Shown: positions 1-6,648, counted from the stretch's first letter. The stretch is DNA of 7,012 nt from CAZBEA01 sp964519355 (GCA_964519355.1 CAZFJW010000056.1:1-7012); one strand, 5' to 3'. Notes: generated by a model from the letters alone, not told the origin. A program made the numbers and translations.

Positions 1-2048
1 TTGGAACTGGAGATACAACAGAAATTGGAAAAATTGCAGATATGGTTTCAGATACTGAAGAAGGAGAAACACCCATTCAAAAAAAACTTGATCAAATCGG
101 AAGAATGATTGGATATATCGTTCTTGCAATTTGTGCGGGAGTTTTTGTATTCATTATGTTTTTTGCACAGGAGTTTGCAACTCAGCCTATTCTCCAAAGA
201 GTAATTCATTCCTTTATTGCAGCAGTAGCTCTTGCGGTTGCAGCAATTCCAGAAGGACTTCCTGCAGTTGTAACAATTTCGCTCGCGCTAGGAACTCAGA
301 GAATGCTGAAAAAAAATGCACTAGTCCGTAAATTAAATTCTATTGAAACACTTGGTTCAACAGATGTTATATGTTCAGATAAAACGGGAACCTTAACAAA
401 GGGAGAGATGACGGTTAAACAAGCTTATTTCAATAATGAAATCTACGAAATTGGAGGAACAGGATATGACCTTGAGGGAGCAATAACTAAAAACGGCAAA
501 GAAGTTAATAACTCAGATTTATCAATTCTTTTTGAGACAGGAAAATTATGCAACAATGCCAGATATACTAATGTGACAAACTACGCAGGAGATCCAACTG
601 AGGTTGCTTTACTTGTTAGTGCAATAAAATCACAATGCTCATCGAATGGTGAAAGAGTCTTTGAGATACCTTTTTCCAGTGAACGTAAAATGATGAGTGT
701 GATTGTTAAACATGGTAAAAATCTTAGAATTTATGCAAAAGGAGCACCTGAAGTACTTTTGGAGGACTGTAAGGAAGTATTGCTTGGCGGAAAAGTAGAA
801 AAACTAAACGATGTAAATCGTAAAAAAATTCTTGAGGCCAATCTTGCAATGTCCAGAAGTGCACTTCGAAATCTGGCATTTGCTTATCGAGACATAACTG
901 AAAAGGAATTCTCTGTAATTAAAAAGTCCAAAGGAAATTTTGAAAATGAACTTATATTTGTTGGAATTCAAGGAATGATAGATCCCCCACGAGAAGAAGT
1001 AAAAAGCCTGGTTGCCTCATGTAAATCCTCTGGAATACGCGTCATCATGATAACAGGTGATCATGTCGAAACCGCAAAAGCAATCGCACATGAAATTGGA
1101 ATCGAAGGAGGAGCTTTGCTTGGTGAAGATTTGGAAAAATTATCCCAAGAAGAGTACGAAAATAAAGTTGAAGATATATCTATTTATGCACGTGTTAGTC
1201 CATCTTCCAAAATGAAAATTGTACAAGCTTTGAAGAAAAGAGGCCATATTGTAGCAATGACTGGAGATGGGGTAAATGACGCGCCCGCACTAAAAATGGC
1301 AGACATAGGAATTGCCATGGGAATAAAAGGTACAGATGTTGCAAAAGAAGCAAGCGACCTGATACTGCTTGATGATAATTTTTCAACAATCGTTGCTGCA
1401 ATTGAAGAAGGAAGAGGCATATTTCAAAATATTCGGAAATTTGTAAATTACTTACTTTCCTGCAATATCGGCGAAGTACTTATTGTTCTTTTCGCACTTA
1501 TTATTTTTAAAGATATCCCACTAACGGCTACTATGCTCTTATGGATAAATGTAGTAACTGATGGACTTCCTGCTGTTGCGCTTGGAATGGATCCAGCAGA
1601 AAAAGATATAATGCGATATTCTCCACGAGAATTTCAAAAAGCAATCATTGATAAAAGGGCTTGGATTCAGATGTTGTTCTTTGGAGCCCTTCTTGCACTC
1701 TGTGTTCTTTTTATCTATGACGCCAACCTTCGAGAGGGAATTCACGAAGCACAAGGGGCAGCATTTCTATCAATCGTTGTCCTTGAACTAATTAATGTAA
1801 TGGTTATCAGAAAGAACTTTAAGATGAAACTTTTAACTAACAAGTGGGTTATTATTGCTGTGGTCGGATCTCTTGCTCTTCAGCTACTTCTTATGTATAT
1901 TCCTTTTCTTGCGCACATTTTTGAGATCAAACCCATCGACATACACGACTGGATAATAATAACCTCCTCAATTTGTTCAATAACGGTAATTGCACTCCTT
2001 TTTAACTTCTTCTCAGGAAAACTCATGACCCCCCAACCAAAATCGTAG
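1..2048 (+). CDS. SERCA-type P2A cation-transporting ATPase, probably Ca2+ (5' partial)
   Basis: Membrane pump that uses ATP to export a cation, most likely Ca2+, from the cytoplasm. The reading frame is open from the window edge (first full codon at 3) and begins near the end of the actuator domain (GTGDTTEIGKIA); by comparison with SERCA, roughly 225 N-terminal residues (M1, M2, TGES loop) lie outside. The ATG at 42 is internal and not the true start. Visible signatures are M4 PEGLP (249-263), the phosphorylation motif DKTGT (Asp codon 378-380), KGAPE of the nucleotide domain (738-752), TGD (1053-1061) and TGDGVNDAP (1260-1286). Cation-ligand positions known from SERCA are retained: Glu in M4 (252-254), Asn and Glu in M5 NIGE (1464-1475), Asn/Thr/Asp in M6 NVVTD (1548-1562) and a Glu in M8 (1785-1787). 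Hydrophobic M7-M10 complete the protein. The family call is very secure; Ca2+ specificity is inferred from these residues. It is the first visible gene of a five-gene run. Confidence 0.96.
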   Translation, partial: GTGDTTEIGKIADMVSDTEEGETPIQKKLDQIGRMIGYIVLAICAGVFVFIMFFAQEFATQPILQRVIHSFIAAVALAVAAIPEGLPAVVTISLALGTQRMLKKNALVRKLNSIETLGSTDVICSDKTGTLTKGEMTVKQAYFNNEIYEIGGTGYDLEGAITKNGKEVNNSDLSILFETGKLCNNARYTNVTNYAGDPTEVALLVSAIKSQCSSNGERVFEIPFSSERKMMSVIVKHGKNLRIYAKGAPEVLLEDCKEVLLGGKVEKLNDVNRKKILEANLAMSRSALRNLAFAYRDITEKEFSVIKKSKGNFENELIFVGIQGMIDPPREEVKSLVASCKSSGIRVIMITGDHVETAKAIAHEIGIEGGALLGEDLEKLSQEEYENKVEDISIYARVSPSSKMKIVQALKKRGHIVAMTGDGVNDAPALKMADIGIAMGIKGTDVAKEASDLILLDDNFSTIVAAIEEGRGIFQNIRKFVNYLLSCNIGEVLIVLFALIIFKDIPLTATMLLWINVVTDGLPAVALGMDPAEKDIMRYSPREFQKAIIDKRAWIQMLFFGALLALCVLFIYDANLREGIHEAQGAAFLSIVVLELINVMVIRKNFKMKLLTNKWVIIAVVGSLALQLLLMYIPFLAHIFEIKPIDIHDWIIITSSICSITVIALLFNFFSGKLMTPQPKS

Positions 2049-2066
2049 TTGCGAACACAAAGATAA

Positions 2067-2909
2067 TTGTTCTATGATAGATACGTGAGAAAATTCTGCC
2101 CAGGAATTATTTGTTTGATTTTATTCTTTTTTCTCTTTGCATTTCCAAGTGCAATTTTCGCACAAGATCAGGTTTCATACTCAAATCTTGAGGAAAAAAT
2201 TAGTTCTCTTTCATTCACTTCAATTTTTATAAGTACGTTTCTTCTAATATCCTTTGCTCTCATCTCTCTTTACGCCAGCCCATTACGAGCTTTTTCTAAA
2301 AAGCTGCTTTTTATACTTATTGGATTTGTTGCTATTGGTCAAACTCTAATACTCGCAGGATCCACAATTTATCTGAATGCAGTTTCACACAGCAAAGGAC
2401 CTGTTCATTTTCACGCTGATTTTGAAGTGTTTCATTGCGGTAACAAAATTGATCTTGAGGATCCAACAGGTTTTTCAAATAAAATAGGAACTTCAACACT
2501 CCATGAACATAATGATTTCAGAATTCATTTGGAAGGAGTTGTGGTAGAAGAGGAAGACCAGAGTCTTGGAAAGTTCTTCCATGTTATTGGAGGGAACATT
2601 TCAAAAGATTCATTGAGTGCTCCAACAACCAACGGCATGCTTACTGTAAAAAATGGAGACTTATGCCCAGATGGCACATCTGGAACTCTTAACGTATTCG
2701 TATATAGAACAGTAAATAAAACCTATGTACAACAGAAAGTAAATGATCCTGCAAGTTACATATATGCCCCTGAAAGTCAGGTACCGTCTGGAGACTGTAT
2801 TATTATAGAGTACGGCCCAGAAAAGAACTCTACTGATAAACTTTGCACTTCATATCAAGTTGCAGAAAGTTTGGGTAAAATTAAAAACGGAGGAAAAATT
2901 AACGACTAA
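2067..2909 (+). CDS. Membrane-anchored protein with His/Cys-containing extracytoplasmic domain, function unknown
   Basis: I do not recognise a named family with certainty. The 280-residue frame has no early ATG; it opens with TTG at 2067, directly after an in-frame TAA (2064-2066), with GTG at 2085 as the alternative start. Residues about 10-32 form a signal-peptide-like hydrophobic stretch ending SAIFA|QDQ. Two further membrane helices lie at about 49-70 and 79-101, joined by a short basic loop (RAFSKK). By the positive-inside rule, residues from about 105 to the end therefore face outside. That domain carries HFHADF (H114, H116), FHC (H123, C124), HEHNDF (H146, H148), H154 and FFH (H172), plus C200, C244 and C260. 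I recall similar HxHADF-type domains in uncharacterised proteins of Patescibacteria and some archaea. The His pairs suggest metal binding and the four Cys could form disulfides; both are inferences. It starts 18 bases after the ATPase and ends one base before the CcdA-like gene, so a link to thiol transfer or metal handling is plausible. Confidence 0.85.
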   Translation: MFYDRYVRKFCPGIICLILFFFLFAFPSAIFAQDQVSYSNLEEKISSLSFTSIFISTFLLISFALISLYASPLRAFSKKLLFILIGFVAIGQTLILAGSTIYLNAVSHSKGPVHFHADFEVFHCGNKIDLEDPTGFSNKIGTSTLHEHNDFRIHLEGVVVEEEDQSLGKFFHVIGGNISKDSLSAPTTNGMLTVKNGDLCPDGTSGTLNVFVYRTVNKTYVQQKVNDPASYIYAPESQVPSGDCIIIEYGPEKNSTDKLCTSYQVAESLGKIKNGGKIND

Positions 2910-2910
2910 T

Positions 2911-3618
2911 ATGTTTGACTTACACTTACCAACACTGTCAGTTGTTTTAGGATCTGCTGCTATTGACTCAGTTAATCCTTGTGCAATTGGAGTTCTCATA
3001 CTTATGATCTCAGTTGTCCTTGGAGGTAAAGGTTCAACTGCTAAATTATTAAAACTAGGTGGGCTCTACATTTTTGCGATTTTTATGACATATCTTATTG
3101 CTGGACTCGGACTTGTATATTTCTTTACTAAAGTACCGCTTTGGGTTGCTGAGTATCTTTCAGTTTTTGTCGGTGCAATTGTAATCCTTGCTGGAGTTTT
3201 AGAAATAAAAGACTTCTACTGGTACGGGAAAGGGTTTTCCCTGCAAATTCCTCCTTATTTTGCAAATAAAATTCACGAATTTTCAAAGAATATGTCAACT
3301 CCCGGGGTAATACTACTTGGAAGTTTTATTGCAGGAGTCGAGTTGCCATGTACTGGGGCGCCATATCTTGCAATTATTACAATTCTTTCTCTTAATTTTA
3401 ATGCAACGGCATTCCTACTATTGGTGCTTTATAACATCGTTTTTGTGCTCCCACTTATTATCATTCTTATTCTTGTGGCCACGGGTACAAAAATTCATAA
3501 GATTAAGGGATGGAAAGAAAGTAATAAAGGGTACATGAGATTCGCAATTGGATTCATGTTGATTGCACTTGGGTGGCTGCTTATTCTTATTGCAAATGGA
3601 ACAATAAACTTCGGATAG
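2911..3618 (+). CDS. CcdA/DsbD-family thiol electron transporter
   Basis: Polytopic membrane protein of 235 residues with about six hydrophobic helices, the usual size of CcdA. CcdA proteins take electrons from cytoplasmic thioredoxin and pass them to thiol proteins outside the membrane through one Cys in TM1 and one in TM4. Both are present: C24 in the motif DSVNPC and C147 in ELPCTGAPY. The remaining helices lie at about 47-70, 78-96, 165-190 and 210-230, with a basic loop (TKIHKIKGWK) before the last. ATG at 2911 is chosen because it falls one base after the upstream stop codon and puts the TM1 motif at the normal distance. An upstream in-frame TTG at 2860 would add 17 mostly polar residues and overlap the preceding gene. 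A GGAGG at 2889-2893 lies 17 bases before the ATG, farther than usual. No cytochrome c, thioredoxin or heme-ligation gene is visible, so cytochrome maturation is not supported. The preceding ectodomain gene is a candidate partner. Confidence 0.9.
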   Translation: MFDLHLPTLSVVLGSAAIDSVNPCAIGVLILMISVVLGGKGSTAKLLKLGGLYIFAIFMTYLIAGLGLVYFFTKVPLWVAEYLSVFVGAIVILAGVLEIKDFYWYGKGFSLQIPPYFANKIHEFSKNMSTPGVILLGSFIAGVELPCTGAPYLAIITILSLNFNATAFLLLVLYNIVFVLPLIIILILVATGTKIHKIKGWKESNKGYMRFAIGFMLIALGWLLILIANGTINFG

Positions 3619-3619
3619 T

Positions 3620-3889
3620 ATGAAAATAGTTGTAAAAAGAAGAGGACACAATCAAGAATTTGATCCAAAAAAATTATATGCAAGCATCTATTCAGCGTGT
3701 ATTACCCTTCGAATGAGAGAAGGACAAGCAGAATTAATAGCAGACAATGTCACAAAAGATGTTACTGATGACCTTTCACATCATCATCAAGTAGACAGTA
3801 AAGAATTGGTTCAAATTGTTGTGAGATATCTTGAACAATATAATAGTGACGCTGCATACATGTATAAAACGCATCGGGATATTTCATAA
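3620..3889 (+). CDS. Stand-alone ATP-cone domain protein
   Basis: This 89-residue protein consists almost wholly of one ATP-cone domain, the ATP/dATP-binding regulatory module found at the N-terminus of many ribonucleotide reductases and in the regulator NrdR. Supporting features are the opening pattern VVKRRG..QEFDPKKLYASI (residues about 4-24), the middle helices (ELIADNVTKDV), the SKELVQIVVRYL segment, and the typical ending DAAYMYKTHRDIS. There is no zinc ribbon as in NrdR and no fused reductase. A run of three His (SHHHQ) sits between the helices. The ATG at 3620 lies one base after the upstream stop and the gene ends six bases before the flavoprotein, so it is almost certainly cotranscribed with both. 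It may act as an allosteric or regulatory subunit for a neighbouring enzyme or as a nucleotide sensor. The domain call is strong; the role is unknown. Confidence 0.85.
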   Translation: MKIVVKRRGHNQEFDPKKLYASIYSACITLRMREGQAELIADNVTKDVTDDLSHHHQVDSKELVQIVVRYLEQYNSDAAYMYKTHRDIS

Positions 3890-3895
3890 ATTGTC

Positions 3896-5269
3896 ATGTT
3901 AAAATCCACCCAATCAAAATACGACTATGACTTTATTGTCATAGGGTCTGGATCAGGAGGAAGTGTTGGTGCGCACTATGCTCGCTCTTTGGGTAAAAAA
4001 GTTGCCTTATTTGAAAAAACAAAAATTGGAGGAGAATGTCCTAATTGGGCATGCGTTCCAACTAAGGCTCTTCTGCACTCCGCAAGAACTCTTGAAGATG
4101 CGCGCAATACCATTCCTTTCGGAGTTCATGCACCTGATGTCTCATTCCGTTTTAAAGAAGTTCAGGACTACAGAGCACTTGTTGTATCAAGAACAGGTGC
4201 AGCGGACGGATCAAAATCCTTCGAAGACCAAGGAATTGACGTATTCCATTCAAAAGCTGAATTTATATCCGATCATGAAATTGAATCAGCAGGAAAAACT
4301 TTCAGTGCAAAAAAATTTCTTATTGCAACAGGAAGTGACGTTTTTATCCCACCTACCCCAGGACTTGCCGAAGCAGGATATATTACTTTTAAAGATCTTG
4401 TGGAAATTGATCATGTTCCACAAAGTCTCTTAGTGTTAGGCGGTGGAGCTGTAGGATGTGAATTCTCACAAATTTTCTCTACTTTTGGAACAAAAGTTAC
4501 AATGATTAACAGGTCATGTATCCTAAGCAATGAAGACACAGACACATCAGGGCTAGTTCAAGCATTATTTGAATATAGAGGAATCCAAGTACTTAACAAC
4601 ACGGATATTATTAGAATCGAAAAAGACGGAAACGACAAAATTGTTTATTACAAAACTGAAGGAATACAACATCAACTGCGGGTTGAGGAAATTCTTGTTG
4701 CCACCGGCAAGAAACCATCTCTGGGTTTTGCCCCTGAAAAAGCAGGACTTTTGGATAAAGATCATAAATTTAAGGTAAATAAATATTTACAAACCCTTCA
4801 ACCTCATATATATGCAGCAGGAGACTTGGTGGGACCGTATCTTTTTACTCATACTGGTTACTATCAGAGCTACATTGCAGCAAAAAATGCATTTTCGTTT
4901 CAAAAAATTGAGCCGGATTACAGGGCAGTTCCAAGATGCGTATTTATTTCTCCTGAAGTTGCTTCGGTCGGTGAGAGTGAAGCAAGCCTTAAACAAAAAG
5001 GAATTAAATACAAAAAAGGAATTGCCCCAATGTCTGTTATCGGAAGATCAAACACAGAAAATTCTTTTGATGGCTTTGTAAAAGTTCTGACAGATGAACG
5101 AGGGAAATTAATAGGGGGGGCAATTGTGGCAGACAGGGCTGGCGAAATGATTCATGAAATAACACTTGGAATAAAACTTAGGGCAAATGCCTCAGATCTT
5201 GCAGACATGATCCATGCATACCCAACGTATTCAGAGGCTATTAAAATTGCGTGCTCAAGCATCTCCTAA
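3896..5269 (+). CDS. FAD-dependent pyridine nucleotide-disulfide oxidoreductase, MerA/lipoamide dehydrogenase-like
   Basis: Cytoplasmic flavoprotein of 457 residues, normal length for the class I disulfide reductase family, which moves electrons from NAD(P)H through FAD to an active-site cysteine pair. Visible in order: FAD Rossmann motif GSGSGG (17-22) with E40 at the strand end, redox pair C48-PNWA-C53 followed by VPTKALLHSA, NAD(P)-binding GGGAVG (182-187), second FAD motif AAGDLVG (D310), and a C-terminal dimerisation domain ending HAYPTYSE (440-447). Lipoamide dehydrogenases have HAHPTxxE here; this protein has Y442 in place of the catalytic His, as in MerA-like enzymes. It lacks the N-terminal heavy-metal domain and the C-terminal Cys-Cys pair of true mercuric reductase, so mercury reduction is not supported. 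Database names such as mercuric reductase or dihydrolipoamide dehydrogenase would be expected. The ATG at 3896 is six bases after the ATP-cone gene; no clear Shine-Dalgarno sequence precedes it. The substrate could be a small thiol, a quinone or a thioredoxin-like protein feeding the CcdA homologue. Confidence 0.93.
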   Translation: MLKSTQSKYDYDFIVIGSGSGGSVGAHYARSLGKKVALFEKTKIGGECPNWACVPTKALLHSARTLEDARNTIPFGVHAPDVSFRFKEVQDYRALVVSRTGAADGSKSFEDQGIDVFHSKAEFISDHEIESAGKTFSAKKFLIATGSDVFIPPTPGLAEAGYITFKDLVEIDHVPQSLLVLGGGAVGCEFSQIFSTFGTKVTMINRSCILSNEDTDTSGLVQALFEYRGIQVLNNTDIIRIEKDGNDKIVYYKTEGIQHQLRVEEILVATGKKPSLGFAPEKAGLLDKDHKFKVNKYLQTLQPHIYAAGDLVGPYLFTHTGYYQSYIAAKNAFSFQKIEPDYRAVPRCVFISPEVASVGESEASLKQKGIKYKKGIAPMSVIGRSNTENSFDGFVKVLTDERGKLIGGAIVADRAGEMIHEITLGIKLRANASDLADMIHAYPTYSEAIKIACSSIS

Positions 5270-6099
5270 GCTGCCAAGAATTGATTCCAATCAAACACTG
5301 CCCGTTGTAGTCTTTTAACATCAAAAGACGCTGTGTCCTCATTGTCGATTACTGGTACTGAATTTACAGTTTCATCCAGCATCGCGGTTATATCATCCTT
5401 TAGAAGTGTCAAAACATTTTGTACAGTAGGGTATTCATTCGCATATCCGATCAATTTTCCTGTCTGATTTGACAAAACATTTCCAACAAGACCTTTCCAA
5501 TTTCTAATTCTTTCTCCATCCTGTCCTAAAAATGCTTGATGTGCGGTAAGCAAATAACCAATACGCTCAATAGCATTAAATTGCCTTCCAAGCCCTTGAG
5601 ATTTATCACCATGCACAATGTTAGAATAAATTTGAGCATACAGTGCAGATTCAACTGGCTGCGCTACACATCCATCTAATACTCTGCTAAAAACCATTTC
5701 TTCTTTACGTCTGTCATCATCCTGTTTTTTATCGTGCGAGATATCACCAACTCCACCCTCCTCATCGATTATTTCCCCAAAATCATGGATATGCGAAGCA
5801 ATAAATAAAGCAAATTTGTCTTGCGGACTTGTAACGAGTCCTCCTTGATCATTACATCGAACAAATTGCATTGCAATGTCTCCTGTTATATATGGATGTC
5901 CCAATGATAAAACGTCAATTCCAAGTAATCCAACCCATTCATCAATTGATTCTCCGCTCATAAATCTTTCATATCTGGGCGTTGTTACAAGAAACTCCCT
6001 ATGCCTTTCTTCGATCGAAGCAATTCCTGGAAGAATACCCTTAGAACTAATAAACTCACTACTGTTACCTGTAAAAAAACCTGGCCTATTCTCTAACAT
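5266..6099 (-). CDS. HD-domain protein, HDDC2/YfbR nucleotidase-like
   Basis: Protein of 277 residues with a divergent HD metal-dependent phosphohydrolase core. A likely first ligand is H68 (LGHPYITGD), followed by HIHD (H103, H105, D106) with E109, then GDIS (118-121) and a charged KKQDDDRRKEE stretch. This order (HD, acidic residue, GDI, basic/acidic helix) resembles the HDDC2/YfbR family of 5'-nucleotidases. The position corresponding to the last HD-domain Asp may be E178 in FNAIERI, a substitution. About 85 residues follow the core (from ~192) with no recognised motif. Its ATG (6097-6099) lies inside the 3' end of the kinase-like gene, a 14-base overlap that suggests translational coupling. 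The stop codon at 5266-5268 overlaps the stop of the convergent flavoprotein gene. The HD superfamily call is fairly secure; substrate and nucleotidase activity are inference. Confidence 0.75.
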   Translation of the reverse strand: MLENRPGFFTGNSSEFISSKGILPGIASIEERHREFLVTTPRYERFMSGESIDEWVGLLGIDVLSLGHPYITGDIAMQFVRCNDQGGLVTSPQDKFALFIASHIHDFGEIIDEEGGVGDISHDKKQDDDRRKEEMVFSRVLDGCVAQPVESALYAQIYSNIVHGDKSQGLGRQFNAIERIGYLLTAHQAFLGQDGERIRNWKGLVGNVLSNQTGKLIGYANEYPTVQNVLTLLKDDITAMLDETVNSVPVIDNEDTASFDVKRLQRAVFDWNQFLAA

Positions 6100-6625
6100 A
6101 CGAACTAATTATTTTCTCTATTTGGGAGACTCTGTTTTTCAGAGTTCCGTTAATTAGGGTGTATTGTATATCCTTCTCCCGAAGAAAAGCAACATACTCA
6201 TCATGAACTCTCATTCGAAAACTCTCTTCCTCATTTCGCACAGAATCTTTTTTGTACGGAACCCCATAAGGATCTAGTAAAAATAATTTACTGTACGTCG
6301 GAATCCAGTCAATTACTCTCTCATGTAAAAATTCTGACCCTTTTTTATCCCCATTTGCCCTCGTATAAATAACTGGACAAATAATTGACCTGTCGCAAAT
6401 TAAAACATCTTTATTTGATAGATTTTTTTCTTTACGTATTACAAAATCCTGAATTTCCTTCTGATGTTCTAGGGTAAATCTTTTGCTTGGTTTGACTCTT
6501 TCGAAATATTCTCTGGCACCTTCATCCAAAATTCTTTCTTCGCCAAAAATTTTTTTCATCTCATTTGCAACGGATGTCTTTCCAACACAGCTAGTCCCAA
6601 TGAGTGCAATTTTCTTTTGAATCAT
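6086..6625 (-). CDS. P-loop nucleoside kinase-like ATPase (NadR/AAA_28-type)
   Basis: Small P-loop protein of 179 residues. Walker A is GTSCVGKT (10-17). DEGAREYFE (34-42) matches the region after the first helix in NadR-like and AAA_28 proteins, and VLICDRS (74-80) is the Walker B/DR-type strand of nucleoside kinases. A lid-like segment rich in charged residues follows (SVRNEEESFRMRVHDEY, about 128-144). The family includes the nicotinamide riboside kinase domain of NadR and other small-molecule or nucleotide kinases; the exact substrate cannot be read from the sequence. The ATG at 6623-6625 is the only reasonable start, because Walker A begins at residue 10. No Shine-Dalgarno sequence is visible. 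A perfect 12-base palindrome lies five bases upstream of the start. The gene lies 53 bases after the MazG-like gene and overlaps the HD-domain gene by 14 bases. Confidence 0.85.
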   Translation of the reverse strand: MIQKKIALIGTSCVGKTSVANEMKKIFGEERILDEGAREYFERVKPSKRFTLEHQKEIQDFVIRKEKNLSNKDVLICDRSIICPVIYTRANGDKKGSEFLHERVIDWIPTYSKLFLLDPYGVPYKKDSVRNEEESFRMRVHDEYVAFLREKDIQYTLINGTLKNRVSQIEKIISSYVRE

Positions 6626-6630
6626 ATGAA

Positions 6631-6642
6631 GATAGTACTATC
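6631..6642. repeat. Perfect 12-base palindrome upstream of the P-loop kinase gene
   Basis: GATAGTACTATC is its own reverse complement and lies five bases before the start codon of the minus-strand kinase-like gene, in the only intergenic space longer than 18 bases. On the minus strand a TATAGT hexamer (6649-6654) resembles a -10 box and would place a start of transcription at or near the palindrome. No good -35 hexamer is visible. An operator or a small translation-blocking hairpin is possible; a 12-base palindrome can also occur by chance in AT-rich DNA. Confidence 0.35.
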
Positions 6643-6648
6643 AATTAG

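Noticed and set aside
1184..1420. Minus-strand open frame opposite the ATPase hinge region
   Set aside because: It lies entirely within the strongly conserved P-type ATPase motifs on the plus strand and shows no recognisable protein features.
2030..2040. C-rich tract near the ATPase stop as a frameshift or phase-variation site
   Set aside because: The tract is only six C long and a slip would change only the last few residues; no sign of function.
2860..2910. TTG at 2860 as start of the CcdA-like gene
   Set aside because: It would overlap the preceding gene by 50 bases and add 17 mostly polar residues before TM1; ATG at 2911 immediately follows the upstream stop and fits the family.
3620..3889. 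Calling the ATP-cone protein NrdR
   Set aside because: NrdR needs an N-terminal zinc ribbon with CxxC pairs, which is absent; the protein starts directly with the cone.
4787..5081. Open frames on both strands within the flavoprotein gene
   Set aside because: Shadows of the second FAD-binding and dimerisation regions; no domain-like composition.
3896..5269. Naming the flavoprotein merA and the block a mercury resistance operon
   Set aside because: No C-terminal Cys-Cys pair, no N-terminal metal domain, and no merR, merT or merP gene is visible.
5281..5294. Inverted repeat TTGATTCCAATCAA as a terminator for the plus-strand genes
   Set aside because: The 6-base AT-rich stem has a 2-base loop and no following T run, and it lies inside the coding sequence of the HD-domain gene.
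5876..6157. Plus-strand open frame of 93 residues
   Set aside because: It is antisense to the HD-domain and kinase-like genes, both of which have recognisable motifs; the frame itself has none.
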